Assembly (NCBI RefSeq): GCF_003664585.1
Contig: NZ_RCHI01000011.1
Location: forward strand, 62,001 to 126,000
Source: Paenirhodobacter hankyongi
GTDB taxonomy: Bacteria > Pseudomonadota > Alphaproteobacteria > Rhodobacterales > Rhodobacteraceae
Direction of reading: 5' to 3'
Length of the DNA stretch: 64,000 bases
A program made the translations under genes and the position numbers. Positions 1 through 12,476 of this stretch are shown piece by piece. A model generated the notes under the pieces. It made no database searches and was not told the origin of the DNA. It worked only from the letters and a program-made list of their open reading frames with translations. Every line of letters begins with the position of its first letter. Position 1 is the first letter of the stretch.

Positions 1-366
1 CTCGCCACCGCGCTTTGCGTCATGGGGCTCGCCTTCTGGGCCTATCACGTGAACTATGCCACGCAGGACCGGCAGGGTGAGCTGCGTGCGCTGAAGAACG
101 AGATCGCCTCGCTGCAGGAGGGGCTGAGCGTGCTGCGCGCCGAATGGGCCTATCAGAACCGTCCCGACCGGCTGCGCGAACTCGTCAACATGAACTTCAC
201 CGAGCTGCAGCTGCTGCCGCTCGCGCCCGAGCAGTTCGGCGCAGTGGGGCAGGTCGCCTATCCGAGCCCGGATGCGCCCGCCGCCGAGACCGCCGCGCCG
301 CTTGCCGGGATGAAACCGATCGATGTCGTCAACGCGCCCGACGCGCTGCTGGAGGAAGGTCAATGA
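1..366 (+). CDS. ftsL: Cell division protein FtsL (5' end outside window)
   Basis: Small bitopic divisome protein that, in its family, bridges FtsQ/FtsB to FtsW-FtsI. The reading frame is open from base 1 and the first in-frame ATG (22) lies inside the hydrophobic segment, so the true start is upstream of the window. Visible residues give the end of a membrane helix (LATALCVMGLAFWAY), then a periplasmic helical stretch with regularly spaced leucines (GELRALKNEIASLQ) of coiled-coil type, and a variable Pro/Ala-rich tail. The stop codon overlaps the ATG of ftsI (ATGA), the classic ftsL-ftsI arrangement. Identity rests on position and topology because FtsL sequences diverge strongly. Confidence 0.88.
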   Translation, partial: LATALCVMGLAFWAYHVNYATQDRQGELRALKNEIASLQEGLSVLRAEWAYQNRPDRLRELVNMNFTELQLLPLAPEQFGAVGQVAYPSPDAPAAETAAPLAGMKPIDVVNAPDALLEEGQ

Positions 367-2162
367 TCCGCACGCCGCTTCGCCCGCTGGCCCGCATCCT
401 TGACGCCCGCGCCCGCGGCGAGAATCCCGACGCGATCGAGCGCGAGAACATCCGCCTGCGCGGCGAGGCGCTGCGCGAGCGCGCCCGCACCACCGCCGAG
501 GGCCGGCTCCTGATGATGGGCGTGCTGTTCCTTGCGGCCTTCGTCACCGTCGGGCTGCGGATGGGGACGCTTGCCGCCTCGACCCCCGAGGAGCCGCAGC
601 TGGGCGATTCCGCCCCCGCGATCCTCGCGCAGCGCGCCGACATCACCGACCGCGAGGGGCGGGTGCTGGCGACGAACCTCGTCACCCACGCGCTTTACGC
701 GCAGCCGCCGATGCTGGTCGATCCGGTCGGCACCGCCGACAAGCTGGTCAAGATCTTCCCCGACCTGAACCACGACCGCCTGGTCAAGGACTTCACCGGC
801 GCGCGCAAGTTCGTCTGGATCAAGAAGAAGATCTCGCCCGAGCAGCTGCAGGCGGTGCATGACATCGGCGATCCCGGGCTGCTGTTCGGCCCGCGCGAGA
901 TGCGGCTTTATCCGAATGGCTCGGTCGCGGCGCATGTCCTGGGGGGCGCGCGCTTCGGCGCCGAGGGCGTGAACTCGGCCGAGGTCGTCGGTGTCGCTGG
1001 CGTCGAGAAGGCCTTTGACGGCTGGCTGCGCGATCCGGCGAACAAGGGCGCGCCGCTACAGCTCTCGATCGATCTGACGGTGCAGGCGGCGCTCGAGGAA
1101 GTGCTCGACGGCGGCATGAAGCTGATGGATGCCAAGGGCGCCTCGGCGGTGGTGATGGATGTGCATACCGGCGAGATCGTTGCGATGGCCTCGCTGCCCG
1201 ATTTCGACCCGAACGACCGGCCGGCGCCGCTGACCAAGGGCGATGCCTCGGACAGCCCGCTGTTCAACCGCGCGGTGCAGGGCGTCTACGAACTCGGCTC
1301 GACCTTCAAGATCTTCGCGGTGGCACAGGCGCTGGAGCTTGGCCTCGTCAACCCCACGACGATGGTGCAGACGCAGTCGCCGATGGTCTTCGGTCGCTTC
1401 CGCATCCACGATTTCCACAATTACGGCCCGCAGCTGTCGGTCACCGACGTGATCGTCGAATCCTCGAACGTCGGCACCGCGCGCATCGTGCAGATGATCG
1501 GGCCCGACCGGCAGAAGGCCTTCCTCGAGAAGATGGGCTTCCTGGCCCCGACCCCGGTCGAGCTGAGCGAAGCGCCCACGGGCCGGCCGATCCTGCCGGC
1601 GAAATGGTCCGAGATCTCGGCGATGACGATCGGCTATGGCCATGGCCTCTCGGCCTCGCCGCTGCATCTGGCCGCCGCCTATTCGACGATCGCGAACGGC
1701 GGCCGCCGGGTCGAGCCGACGCTGGTGCACGACCCGCGCCATCAGGAAGGCGACCGGGTGCTGAGCGAGGAGACGGCCAAGCGTGCCCTCGCCATGATGC
1801 GCGCCGTGGTGACGCGCGGCACCGCCTCGTTCGGCGACGTGCGCGGCTATCAGGTCGCGGGCAAGACCGGCACCGCCGACAAGGTCAGCCCGACCGGCGG
1901 CTATTACAAGGACAAGGTGATGGCGACCTTCGCCGGCACCTTCCCGGTGACCGACCCCAAGTATGTGCTGGTCCTCAGCCTCGACGAGCCCTCGACCTTC
2001 GTGGCGGGCGAGAACCGCCGCACCGCCGGCTGGACCGCGGTGCCGGTCGCGGGCGAGGTAATCCGCCGTGTCGCGCCGCTTCTGGGCCTGCGCCCCGAGG
2101 GCAATACCCCCGACGTGCTTGACGGTATCCAGCTGGTCGTGGCGAAGGCCGGCAGCCACTGA
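363..2162 (+). CDS. ftsI: Septal peptidoglycan transpeptidase FtsI (PBP3)
   Basis: Class B penicillin-binding protein that cross-links septal peptidoglycan together with FtsW. The start at 363 is chosen because it forms an ATGA overlap with ftsL and gives 599 residues, a normal length; the longer upstream frame is a shadow of ftsL. A membrane helix lies at about residues 45-65 (LLMMGVLFLAAFVTVGL), followed by the PBP dimer domain and the transpeptidase domain. Catalytic motifs are visible: S313-T-F-K (nucleophile), S367-S-N, and K501-T-G-T. Downstream, 124 bases separate it from murE. Confidence 0.97.
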   Translation: MIRTPLRPLARILDARARGENPDAIERENIRLRGEALRERARTTAEGRLLMMGVLFLAAFVTVGLRMGTLAASTPEEPQLGDSAPAILAQRADITDREGRVLATNLVTHALYAQPPMLVDPVGTADKLVKIFPDLNHDRLVKDFTGARKFVWIKKKISPEQLQAVHDIGDPGLLFGPREMRLYPNGSVAAHVLGGARFGAEGVNSAEVVGVAGVEKAFDGWLRDPANKGAPLQLSIDLTVQAALEEVLDGGMKLMDAKGASAVVMDVHTGEIVAMASLPDFDPNDRPAPLTKGDASDSPLFNRAVQGVYELGSTFKIFAVAQALELGLVNPTTMVQTQSPMVFGRFRIHDFHNYGPQLSVTDVIVESSNVGTARIVQMIGPDRQKAFLEKMGFLAPTPVELSEAPTGRPILPAKWSEISAMTIGYGHGLSASPLHLAAAYSTIANGGRRVEPTLVHDPRHQEGDRVLSEETAKRALAMMRAVVTRGTASFGDVRGYQVAGKTGTADKVSPTGGYYKDKVMATFAGTFPVTDPKYVLVLSLDEPSTFVAGENRRTAGWTAVPVAGEVIRRVAPLLGLRPEGNTPDVLDGIQLVVAKAGSH

Positions 2163-2286
2163 TCCCGGGCCGTATGGGCGCGCCGCCGCCCGCGTCCGCC
2201 CTTTTCCGCTCGGTCGGGAAAGGGCGCGTTGACGCTTCGCGGCACTCTCCGGTAAATGGGCTGGCAATTTTGAAGGGGCACAAGAT

Positions 2287-3774
2287 ATGGGCGAAGCAGT
2301 CACGAAAGCCCTGAGCGATCTCGGTCTGACCGCCCGGCACGGCGAGGATGTCGCCGTCACCGGCCTGTCCGTCGACAGCCGTCAGGTCAGGCCCGGCCAT
2401 CTCTTCGCGGCGCTGCCCGGGGTGAAGGCGCATGGCGCGACCTTCCTGCCCGCGGCGCTCGAACGCGGGGCGGTGGCGGTGCTGACCGACCGCGCCGGCG
2501 AAGAGATCGCCCGGCCGCTGCTGGCCGGCAGCCCGGTCGCGCTGGTGGTGGTCGAGGATCCGCGCCAGAGCCTTGCCTATGCCGCCGCGCTGTGGTTCGG
2601 CGCGCAGCCCGCGACGGTGGTCGCGGTGACCGGTACCAACGGCAAGACCTCGGTCGCCACCTTCACCCGGCAGATCTGGCAGGCGCTCGGCCTCGAGGCG
2701 GCGAATATCGGCACCACCGGCGTCGAGGGCAGCTTCACCGCGCCTTCCGCCCATACCACGCCCGAGCCGATCACCCTGCACCGGCTGCTGGCCGAGATGG
2801 CCGAGGCCGGCGTCACCCATGCGGCGATGGAGGCGTCCTCGCACGGGCTCGCGCAGCGCCGCCTCGATGGCGTGCAGCTGTCCGCCGCGGCCTTCACCAA
2901 CTTCACCCAGGACCACCTCGATTATCACGCCACCTTCGAGGAGTATTTCGCCGCGAAGGCCGGGCTCTTCACCCGGGTGCTGCCCGAGGATGGCGTCGCG
3001 GTGGTCAATACCGACGACCCCAAGGGGCTGGAACTCTTCGATTTTGCCGTGGCGCGGGGGCAGAAGGTGATCCGCATCGGCCATGACGCGGGCTGCGAGA
3101 TGCGCCTTGGCGGACAGCGCTTCGACGCCGCGGGGCAGGACGTGCGCTTCATCTGGGAGGACGAGCCGCAGCTGGTCCGCCTGCCGCTGATCGGCGGGTT
3201 CCAGGCGATGAACGTGCTCACTGCCGCGGCGCTGGTCATCGCCTGCGGGGCGGAGCCGGCCGAGGTCTTTGCCGTGCTGCCGAAGCTGACGACCGTGCGT
3301 GGCCGGATGCAGCTTGCCGCGACGCGCACCAATGGCGCCACGGTCTTCGTCGATTACGCCCATACCCCCGACGCGGTCGAGACCGCGCTGAAGGCGCTGC
3401 GCCCGCATGTGCTGGGCCGGCTGGTGGCGATCGTCGGGGCGGGCGGCGATCGTGACCGCACGAAGCGGCCGCTGATGGGCCGCGCCGCCACCGCCTTCGC
3501 CGATCATGTCATCGTCACCGACGACAACCCCCGCACCGAGGACCCGGCCACGATCCGCGCCGCGGTGATGGAGGGCGCGGGGGCCGAGGCGCAGGAGGTG
3601 GGCGATCGCGCCGAGGCGATCCTGCGCGGCGTCGATGCGCTCGGCCCGGGCGATGCGCTCCTCATCATGGGCAAGGGGCACGAGCGGGGCCAGGTGATCG
3701 GCACCGACATCTTCCCCTTCGACGATGCCGAACAGGCCTCGATTGCCGTCGCGGCGCTGGATGGAAAGATCTGA
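2287..3774 (+). CDS. murE: UDP-MurNAc-L-Ala-D-Glu:meso-DAP ligase MurE
   Basis: Cytoplasmic Mur ligase adding the third residue of the peptidoglycan stem peptide. It has 495 residues, typical for MurE. The ATP-binding loop GTNGKT is at 116-121 and the DNPR motif at 413-416, which in this family marks meso-diaminopimelate rather than lysine as substrate. The central domain motif EASSHGL is also present. A purine-rich AAGGGGC sits upstream of the ATG. murF starts one base after the murE stop, so the two are very likely translated from one message. Confidence 0.97.
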   Translation: MGEAVTKALSDLGLTARHGEDVAVTGLSVDSRQVRPGHLFAALPGVKAHGATFLPAALERGAVAVLTDRAGEEIARPLLAGSPVALVVVEDPRQSLAYAAALWFGAQPATVVAVTGTNGKTSVATFTRQIWQALGLEAANIGTTGVEGSFTAPSAHTTPEPITLHRLLAEMAEAGVTHAAMEASSHGLAQRRLDGVQLSAAAFTNFTQDHLDYHATFEEYFAAKAGLFTRVLPEDGVAVVNTDDPKGLELFDFAVARGQKVIRIGHDAGCEMRLGGQRFDAAGQDVRFIWEDEPQLVRLPLIGGFQAMNVLTAAALVIACGAEPAEVFAVLPKLTTVRGRMQLAATRTNGATVFVDYAHTPDAVETALKALRPHVLGRLVAIVGAGGDRDRTKRPLMGRAATAFADHVIVTDDNPRTEDPATIRAAVMEGAGAEAQEVGDRAEAILRGVDALGPGDALLIMGKGHERGQVIGTDIFPFDDAEQASIAVAALDGKI

Positions 3775-3775
3775 C

Positions 3776-5227
3776 ATGGCCGTTCTGTGGACCTCTGCCG
3801 ATGCCGCCGCCGCGACAGACGGGCGCGCGACGCGCCCCTTCGCCGTCACCGGCCTCTCGATCGATACCCGCACGATCCGCCCGGGCGAGCTGTTCGTGGC
3901 GCTGAAGGACGTGCGCGACGGCCATGACTTCGTGCGCGACGCGCTCGCCCGCGGCGCCGCCGCCGCGCTGGTCAGCCGCATTCCGGACGGCTGCAGCGAC
4001 AGCGATCCGCTGCTTTTGGTCGAGGATGTGCTCACCGCTCTCGAGGCGCTTGGCCGGGCCGGGCGTGCCCGCACCCGGGCGCGGGTGATCGCGGTCACCG
4101 GTTCCGTCGGCAAGACCTCGTCGAAGGAGATGCTGCGCGCCGTGCTAAGCGCGCAGGGCAGGGTGCACGCCGCCGAGGCCAGCTTCAACAACCACTGGGG
4201 GGTGCCGATCACGCTTGCCCGGATGCCGGCCGACGCCGATTTCGCGGTGATCGAGATCGGCATGAACCACCCCGGCGAGATCGCGCCGCTTGCCCGCATG
4301 GCGCGCCCGCATGCGGCGATGATCACCACCGTCGCCCCGGCCCATCTCGAGGCCTTCGAATCGGTCGAGGGCATCGCCGATGAAAAGGCGACGATCTTCG
4401 AAGGGCTGGAACCTGGCGGCACGGCGGTCGTGCCCACGGGGCTGCCGGTGACGCCGATCCTGCTGGCAGCCGCGCAGGCCCATGCCGCGCAGATCGTCAC
4501 CTTCGGCCCCGCCGCGGGCTCGGACTATCGCCTGCTCACCGCCCGCATCGCGGGCGATGCGACGATCGTGCAGGCCGAGGCGAAGGGGCATCCGCTGCTC
4601 TTCAAGGTGATGACCCCGGGCGCGCATTTTGCCGCGAATGCGCTTGGCGTGCTGGCGCTGGCCGAGGCTGTGGGCGCCGACCCTGCCGTTGCCGCGCTGG
4701 ACCTTGGCACCTGGAGCCCGCCTGCCGGGCGTGGCACCCGCGAGCGGGTCTATCTCGACATCACCGACGAGGCGCAGAGCTTCGACCTGTTCGACGATGC
4801 CTTCAACGCCAACCCCGCCTCGATGGCGGCGGCGCTTGACGTGCTGGCCGCGACCGCGCCGCGCGATGGCATTGGCCGGGTGTCGCGCGGGCGCCGGGTG
4901 GCGATCCTCGGCGACATGCTCGAGCTTGGCCCCGACGAGCTGAAGCTGCACGCCGCCATCGCCCGGCTGCCGGCGATGGAGGCGGTCGACATCGTGCATT
5001 GTGCCGGCGTGCGGATGCGCGCGCTGTGGCAGGCGCTGCCGCAGGCGAAGCGCGGCGAATGGTTCGAGACCTCGACGGCCTTGGCCGAACGCGCCCGGCA
5101 TCTCGTCGACGCGGGCGACGTGGTGCTGGTGAAGGGCTCGAAGGGCTCGAAGGTCAGCCTCGTCGTCGGGGCACTGAAGAAACTCGGCCAGCCCGGTGCG
5201 GCCGAGGCGTTCAAGGGAAAAGAATAA
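3776..5227 (+). CDS. murF: UDP-MurNAc-tripeptide:D-Ala-D-Ala ligase MurF
   Basis: Completes UDP-MurNAc-pentapeptide by adding D-Ala-D-Ala in the cytoplasm. The ATG at 3776, one base after the murE stop, gives 483 residues; an in-frame start further upstream lies inside murE and is not needed. The P-loop GSVGKT is at 109-114, with [11 protein letters not shown] and [10 protein letters not shown] of the central domain and a C-terminal domain containing FNANPASM. The stop overlaps the mraY start by one base (TAATG). D-Ala-D-Ala comes from Ddl, encoded later in the same cluster. Confidence 0.96.
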   Translation: MAVLWTSADAAAATDGRATRPFAVTGLSIDTRTIRPGELFVALKDVRDGHDFVRDALARGAAAALVSRIPDGCSDSDPLLLVEDVLTALEALGRAGRARTRARVIAVTGSVGKTSSKEMLRAVLSAQGRVHAAEASFNNHWGVPITLARMPADADFAVIEIGMNHPGEIAPLARMARPHAAMITTVAPAHLEAFESVEGIADEKATIFEGLEPGGTAVVPTGLPVTPILLAAAQAHAAQIVTFGPAAGSDYRLLTARIAGDATIVQAEAKGHPLLFKVMTPGAHFAANALGVLALAEAVGADPAVAALDLGTWSPPAGRGTRERVYLDITDEAQSFDLFDDAFNANPASMAAALDVLAATAPRDGIGRVSRGRRVAILGDMLELGPDELKLHAAIARLPAMEAVDIVHCAGVRMRALWQALPQAKRGEWFETSTALAERARHLVDAGDVVLVKGSKGSKVSLVVGALKKLGQPGAAEAFKGKE

Positions 5228-6309
5228 TGCTGTATTGGCTTGCCCACCTGTCGAGCGGGGGCGATCTGTTCAACCTGTTTCGCTACATCACCTTCCGGGC
5301 GGGTGGCGCGTTCTTCACCGCGTTGATCTTCGGCTTCCTCTTCGGCCGGCCGCTGATCGACATGCTGCGTCGCAAGCAGGGCAAGGGCCAGCCGATCCGC
5401 ACCGACGGGCCGGCGACGCATTTCGCCAAGGCCGGCACGCCGACGATGGGGGGGCTGCTGATCCTCTCGGCGCTGCTCGTCTCGACGCTGCTCTGGGCGC
5501 GGCTCGACAACGGCTATATCTGGATCACCCTCGGCGTGACCTATGGCTATGCGCTGATCGGTTTCGCCGATGATTACGCCAAGGTGACGAAGCAGAACGT
5601 CAAGGGCGTCAGCTCGCGCACCCGGATGATCCTCGGGCTGCTGCTCGCGGCCGTCGCCGGTGCCGCTGCCGCCTGGATGCACCCGCCCGAGCTGACCAAT
5701 CAGCTTGCCCTGCCGGTGTTCAAGGATGCGCTGATCAACCTCGGCCTGTTCTTCGTGCCGTTCTCGATGCTGGTCATCGTCGGCGCGGCAAATGCGGTCA
5801 ACCTGACCGACGGGCTCGACGGGCTCGCGATCATGCCGGTGATGATTGCCGCGGGCACGCTCGGCGCCATCGCCTATGTCGTCGGCCGCGCCGACTTCAC
5901 CCAGTATCTCGGCGTGCATTTCGTGCCCGGCACCGGCGAGATACTGGTCTTCACCGCGGCGCTGATCGGCGGGGGGCTGGGCTTCCTGTGGTACAACGCC
6001 CCGCCGGCTGCGGTGTTCATGGGCGACACCGGTTCGCTTGCCCTTGGTGGCGCCCTTGGCGCCATCGCGGTCTGCACCAAGCACGAGCTGGTGCTCGCCA
6101 TCGTCGGCGGCCTCTTCGTGGTCGAGGCGATGTCGGTGATCATCCAGGTCGCCTATTTCAAGCGCACCGGCAAGCGGGTGTTCCTGATGGCGCCGATCCA
6201 CCACCATTTCGAGAAGAAGGGCTGGGGCGAGGCGCAGATCGTCATCCGCTTCTGGATCATCTCGCTCATCCTGGCGCTGATCGGCCTTGCCACGCTGAAG
6301 ATCCGCTGA
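5227..6309 (+). CDS. mraY: Phospho-MurNAc-pentapeptide translocase MraY
   Basis: Polytopic membrane enzyme moving phospho-MurNAc-pentapeptide from UDP to undecaprenyl phosphate to form lipid I. The start codon overlaps the murF stop (TAATG) and gives 360 residues, the same length as E. coli MraY. Signature segments are seen: GTPTMGG near the N-terminus, FADDYAKV (catalytic Asp pair), [10 protein letters not shown], and the late cytoplasmic [11 protein letters not shown] histidine loop. About ten hydrophobic helices are apparent. A palindrome-rich spacer of 269 bases follows before murD. Confidence 0.97.
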   Translation: MLYWLAHLSSGGDLFNLFRYITFRAGGAFFTALIFGFLFGRPLIDMLRRKQGKGQPIRTDGPATHFAKAGTPTMGGLLILSALLVSTLLWARLDNGYIWITLGVTYGYALIGFADDYAKVTKQNVKGVSSRTRMILGLLLAAVAGAAAAWMHPPELTNQLALPVFKDALINLGLFFVPFSMLVIVGAANAVNLTDGLDGLAIMPVMIAAGTLGAIAYVVGRADFTQYLGVHFVPGTGEILVFTAALIGGGLGFLWYNAPPAAVFMGDTGSLALGGALGAIAVCTKHELVLAIVGGLFVVEAMSVIIQVAYFKRTGKRVFLMAPIHHHFEKKGWGEAQIVIRFWIISLILALIGLATLKIR

Positions 6310-6399
6310 ACGCGCTTCCTTCGCAAACCGCTTCCCGCCTGCCGCTCCATGCGGCAGGCGGTGCCGTTTTCGCCCGCCGCGCTCCCCCGCCGACGGAGG

Positions 6400-6560
6400 G
6401 CTGCGGCGCCGGGGCAGGGGGGCGCTGCCCCCCTCTTTGCCCTGCAGGCAAATTCACCCCCCGAGGTATTTTTGCCAAGATGAATGCAGGGGAAGGGCCT
6501 TCCCCTTTCGCCTTGCTTCAAATACCTCACGGGGGTGCGGGGGTGTGAAACCCCCGCGTC
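6400..6560. repeat. Palindrome-rich intergenic element between mraY and murD
   Basis: The spacer is packed with inverted repeats: GGGGCAG/CTGCCCC (6411-6417/6425-6431), TTTGCC/GGCAAA (6436-6441/6447-6452), GGGGAAGGGCCTTCCCC (6489-6505), a hyphenated pair CCCCCGAGGTATTT / AAATACCTCACGGGGG (6458-6471/6520-6535), and a GCGGGGG/CCCCCGC stem just before murD. From memory, GAGGTATTT-containing intergenic palindromes are dispersed in Rhodobacteraceae genomes, so this is probably a REP-like element. That requires a genome-wide search. It may act as an mRNA processing or stability element within the operon. Confidence 0.6.
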
Positions 6561-6578
6561 CGACGCGAGGAAAAGCAG

Positions 6579-7979
6579 ATGATTCCGGTTCAGGGATACG
6601 AGGGGCACAAGGTCGCGGTTCTGGGGCTCGGGCGCTCCGGTCTGGCCACGGCGGCGGCGCTGAAGGCGGGGGGCGCGGTGCCGGTCCTGTGGGACGACAG
6701 CCCCGAGGCGCGCGCGAAGGCCGAGGAGGCGGGCTGGGCCTGCACCGATCTGGGCCGCGAGGGCGCCTTCGAGGGGATCTCGGCGCTGATCACCTCGCCG
6801 GGCATTCCGCATCTCTATCCGAAGATGAACCCGGTGATCGCGAAGGCGATGGCCGAGGGGATCCCGGTCGACAATGACATCGGGCTGTTCTTCCGGTCCT
6901 GGGCGACGGCCGACTGGGACAGTTTCGACGTGACGCCGCGCACGGTCTGCGTGACCGGCTCGAACGGCAAGTCGACGACCACGGCGCTGATCCACCACAT
7001 CCTGGCCCATGCCGGCCGGCCGACGCAGATGGCGGGCAACATCGGGCGCGGCGTGCTCGACATCGAGCCGGCGATCGACGGCGAGGTGGTGGTGCTCGAG
7101 CTCTCGAGCTATCAGACCGATCTCGCCCGCGCGCTGACCCCCGATATCGCGGTCTTCACCAATCTCTCGCCCGACCATCTCGACCGCCACGCCGGCTATG
7201 GCGGCTATTTCGCGGCGAAGCGGCGGTTGTTTGCCGAGGGCGGGCCGGATCGTGCGGTGATCGGGGTGGACGAGCCCGAGGGGGTCTATCTGGCCAATCA
7301 GATGGCCAGCTCGCGCGAGGATGACCGGGTGATCCGGGTCTCCTCGGCGCAGAAGCTTGGCGCCTTCGGCTGGTCGGTCTTTGCCCGCAAGGGGTTCCTG
7401 GCCGAGTGGCGCAAGGGCCGGCAGGTCGCCTCGATCGACCTGCGCGAGGTCACCGGCCTGCCCGGCGCGCACAACCACCAGAACGCCTGCGCGGCCTATG
7501 CCGCGTGCCGGTCGCTCGGTCTGGCGCCGCGGGTGATCGAGGAGGCCTTCCACAGCTTCGCCGGCCTGCCGCACCGCTCGCAGACGGTCGCGGAAAAGCG
7601 TGGCGTGCGCTATGTGAACGACAGCAAGGCCACCAATGTCGACAGCGCGGCGAAGGCGCTCGAGGCCTTTCCGAACATCCGCTGGATCGCCGGAGGGCTG
7701 GGCAAAGAGGGCGGTGTCGCTTCCCTGCGGCCGCTTCTGGGCGCGGTGAAGAAGGCCTATTTCATCGGCCATTCGGCGCGCGATTTCGCGCTGGAGCTGG
7801 CGCCGCTTGAGCACGAGATCTGCGAGACGATGGAGGCGGCGGTGGCGCGTGCGGCGGCCGAGGCGGAGCCGGGCGATACCGTGCTGCTGGCGCCGGCCGC
7901 GGCGAGCTTCGACCAGTACAAGAGCTTCGAGAAGCGGGGCGAGCATTTCGCCGCGCTGGTCGCGGCGCTGCCGGAGTGA
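6579..7979 (+). CDS. murD: UDP-MurNAc-L-alanine:D-glutamate ligase MurD
   Basis: Adds D-glutamate to UDP-MurNAc-L-Ala in the cytoplasm. It has 466 residues, with an N-terminal Rossmann-like UDP-binding domain ([14 protein letters not shown]), the ATP loop GSNGKSTT, the central ELSSYQTDL and [10 protein letters not shown] motifs, and the C-terminal YVNDSKATN segment typical of MurD. The start follows the sequence CGAGGAAAAGCAG, a usable ribosome site. It is separated from the next dcw gene (ftsW) by a minus-strand ldh-chrA pair of about 2 kb. Confidence 0.97.
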   Translation: MIPVQGYEGHKVAVLGLGRSGLATAAALKAGGAVPVLWDDSPEARAKAEEAGWACTDLGREGAFEGISALITSPGIPHLYPKMNPVIAKAMAEGIPVDNDIGLFFRSWATADWDSFDVTPRTVCVTGSNGKSTTTALIHHILAHAGRPTQMAGNIGRGVLDIEPAIDGEVVVLELSSYQTDLARALTPDIAVFTNLSPDHLDRHAGYGGYFAAKRRLFAEGGPDRAVIGVDEPEGVYLANQMASSREDDRVIRVSSAQKLGAFGWSVFARKGFLAEWRKGRQVASIDLREVTGLPGAHNHQNACAAYAACRSLGLAPRVIEEAFHSFAGLPHRSQTVAEKRGVRYVNDSKATNVDSAAKALEAFPNIRWIAGGLGKEGGVASLRPLLGAVKKAYFIGHSARDFALELAPLEHEICETMEAAVARAAAEAEPGDTVLLAPAAASFDQYKSFEKRGEHFAALVAALPE

Positions 7980-7983
7980 ACCG

Positions 7984-10112
<2,129 letters not shown>

Positions 10113-10197
10113 CTAGGCAGCCGCGTGGCGATGCGCTAGACTCGCCGTCAGACCCGGGAAAAACGGGCGTGTTCGAGGCAGTGACGGCGGTACGTCC

Positions 10198-11361
10198 ATG
10201 ACAGATATGGTGTTTGGCACCGTGCCCGTTCGGGCTGGTGAACCTGTTCTTCCCCGCTGGTGGCGGACGATCGACAAATGGGCGCTGTCCGCGATCCTGA
10301 TGCTGTTCGGCGTCGGCATGCTGCTTGGCCTTGCCGCCTCGGTTCCGCTGGCGGAAAAGAACGGGCTCGAACCCTTCTACTATGTCAAGCGTCAGGCCTT
10401 CTTCGGCTCGCTCGGCATCATCGCGATGCTGGTCATTTCGATGCTCAGCCCGACCCAGGTGCGGCGCATCGGGGTGATCGGCTTCCTCGGTGCCTTCCTG
10501 GCGCTGCTGGCGCTGCCGGTGATCGGTACCGATTTCGGCAAGGGCGCGGTGCGCTGGATCTCCTTCGGCTTCGCCTCGGTGCAGCCCTCCGAGTTCCTCA
10601 AGCCCGGCTTCGTCGTCATCGCCGCCTGGTTCATGGCCGCGGCGCATGAGGTCGCGGGACCGCCCGGCCGGCTCTACTCCTTCCTGCTCACCGTCCTCAT
10701 CGTGGTGCTGCTGGCGCTGCAGCCCGACTTCGGCCAGGCCTCGCTGGTCCTCTTCAGCTGGATGGTGATGTATTTCATCGCCGGTGCGCCGATTTTCCTG
10801 CTCACCGTCATTGCCGGGCTGACCGCGGCGGGCGGGCTTTTCGCCTATAACATGTCCGAGCACTTCGCCCGTCGTATCAACGGCTTCCTCAGCACCGAGA
10901 TCGACCCGCGCACGCAGATCGGCTATGCCACGAACGCGATCCAGGAGGGCGGTTTCTTCGGTGTCGGCGTCGGCGAGGGCACGGTGAAATGGTCGCTGCC
11001 CGATGCGCACACCGACTTCATCATCGCCGTCGCGGCCGAGGAATACGGCCTCATCCTGGTGATGATCATCATCGCGCTTTACGCGATCATCGTCGTGCGC
11101 TCGCTTCTGCGGCTGATGCGCGAGCGTGACCCCTTCACCCGGCTCGCGGGCTCGGGGCTTGCCTGCGCCTTCGGCGTGCAGGCGCTGATCAACATGGGCG
11201 TGGCGGTCCGGCTGCTGCCTGCGAAGGGGATGACGCTGCCCTTCGTCAGCTATGGCGGCTCGTCGGTCATCGCCTCGGGCATCGCGCTTGGCTTCCTCTT
11301 GGCGCTGACCCGCACCCGGCCGCAGGGCGAGATCTCCGACATCCTCGCCCGCCGCAAGTGA
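10198..11361 (+). CDS. ftsW: Septal peptidoglycan glycosyltransferase FtsW
   Basis: SEDS-family polytopic membrane protein that polymerises septal glycan with FtsI. It has 387 residues and about ten hydrophobic segments. SEDS signatures are visible: [18 protein letters not shown] (periplasmic loop with conserved Arg/Trp and QPSE), LQPDFGQAS with the catalytic-region Asp, and the C-terminal [12 protein letters not shown]. The ATG at 10198 follows a leader of about 190 bases after the divergent ldh gene, so a promoter probably lies between them. The stop is followed directly by the AAGGAGG ribosome site of murG. Confidence 0.96.
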   Translation: MTDMVFGTVPVRAGEPVLPRWWRTIDKWALSAILMLFGVGMLLGLAASVPLAEKNGLEPFYYVKRQAFFGSLGIIAMLVISMLSPTQVRRIGVIGFLGAFLALLALPVIGTDFGKGAVRWISFGFASVQPSEFLKPGFVVIAAWFMAAAHEVAGPPGRLYSFLLTVLIVVLLALQPDFGQASLVLFSWMVMYFIAGAPIFLLTVIAGLTAAGGLFAYNMSEHFARRINGFLSTEIDPRTQIGYATNAIQEGGFFGVGVGEGTVKWSLPDAHTDFIIAVAAEEYGLILVMIIIALYAIIVVRSLLRLMRERDPFTRLAGSGLACAFGVQALINMGVAVRLLPAKGMTLPFVSYGGSSVIASGIALGFLLALTRTRPQGEISDILARRK

Positions 11362-11372
11362 AGGAGGCCGCG

Positions 11373-12476
11373 ATGGCCGCTCCGAAAGCTCCGCTTCTGC
11401 TGATCGCCGCGGGCGGCACCGGCGGGCACATGTTCCCGGCGCAGGCATTGGCCGAGGCGATGGTGCGCCGCGGCTGGCGGGTCAAGCTGTCGACGGATGC
11501 GCGCGGCGCGCGCTATACCGGCGGCTTTCCGCATGTCGTCCATGTCGAGGAGGTGGCCTCGGCGACCTTCGCGCGCGGCGGCGCGCTGGCGAAGCTTGCC
11601 GTGCCGTTCCGCATCCTTGGCGGCATCCTGACCGCGATCCGCCATGACCTGGCCGATCGCCCCGCCGCGGTGGTGGGCTTTGGCGGCTATCCGACGATCC
11701 CCGCGCTCGGCGCCGCGTGGCTGTTGCGCGTGCCGCGCGCGATCCACGAGCAGAACGGCGTGATGGGGCGGGTGAACCGGATCTTTGCGCGCCATGTCGA
11801 CGCCTTCGCCTGTGGCACCTGGCCCACCGACCTGCCGCCCGGCGTGGCGGGCGTGCACACCGGCAACCCGGTGCGCGCCGCGATCATCGACCGCGCCGCC
11901 ACGCCCTATGCCCCGTCCGGAGAGGGACCTTTGTCGGTTCTGGTGATCGGCGGCTCGCAAGGCGCGCGGGTGCTCTCGGACGTGGTGCCTGCGGCGCTGA
12001 CCGCGCTGCCCGCGCCGCTGCGCGCCCGGCTGCGCGTCGCCCACCAGGCCCGCCCCGAGGACATGGAGCGCGTGACCGCCGCCTATGCCGCGGCCGGCAT
12101 CGCCGCCGAGGTCGAACCCTTCTTCAAGGACGTGCCGCGCCGGCTGGCCGAGTGCCAGCTTGTGATCTCGCGCTCGGGCGCCTCCTCGGTCGCCGACATC
12201 TCGGTGATCGGCCGCCCCGCGATCCTGATCCCCTATGCCGCCGCCACCGGCGATCACCAGACGGCGAATGCCCGCGGCCTGACCGAGGCGGGCGCCGCGA
12301 TCCTCGTGCCCGAGGCGCAGGCCACCGCCGAGAGCATCTCGGCCCAGGTCGCGCTGGTTCTGGACAATCCCGAGGGTGCGGTGCAGATGGCGCAGGCCGC
12401 GCTCGGATACGGCATCCCCGATGCCACCGGGCGGCTGGTCGAAATCGTCGAGAAACTTGCAGGACAACCGAAATGA
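11373..12476 (+). CDS. murG: Lipid II synthase MurG (GlcNAc transferase)
   Basis: Peripheral membrane glycosyltransferase adding GlcNAc to lipid I. The start at ATG 11373 is preferred because AAGGAGG (11361-11367) is 5 bases upstream; a GTG at 11358 would overlap ftsW and precede that site. This gives 367 residues. GT28 signatures: [12 protein letters not shown] near the N-terminus, [22 protein letters not shown], and the UDP-binding C-domain with [10 protein letters not shown] and [13 protein letters not shown]. The final bases overlap the murC start as ATGA. Confidence 0.97.
   Translation: MAAPKAPLLLIAAGGTGGHMFPAQALAEAMVRRGWRVKLSTDARGARYTGGFPHVVHVEEVASATFARGGALAKLAVPFRILGGILTAIRHDLADRPAAVVGFGGYPTIPALGAAWLLRVPRAIHEQNGVMGRVNRIFARHVDAFACGTWPTDLPPGVAGVHTGNPVRAAIIDRAATPYAPSGEGPLSVLVIGGSQGARVLSDVVPAALTALPAPLRARLRVAHQARPEDMERVTAAYAAAGIAAEVEPFFKDVPRRLAECQLVISRSGASSVADISVIGRPAILIPYAAATGDHQTANARGLTEAGAAILVPEAQATAESISAQVALVLDNPEGAVQMAQAALGYGIPDATGRLVEIVEKLAGQPK

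Noticed and set aside
1975-4500. 841-codon minus-strand open frame across ftsI-murE-murF
   Set aside because: High GC makes long antisense frames. The plus-strand products are textbook Mur/Fts proteins and the antisense translation is Arg/Ala/Ser-rich with no family features.
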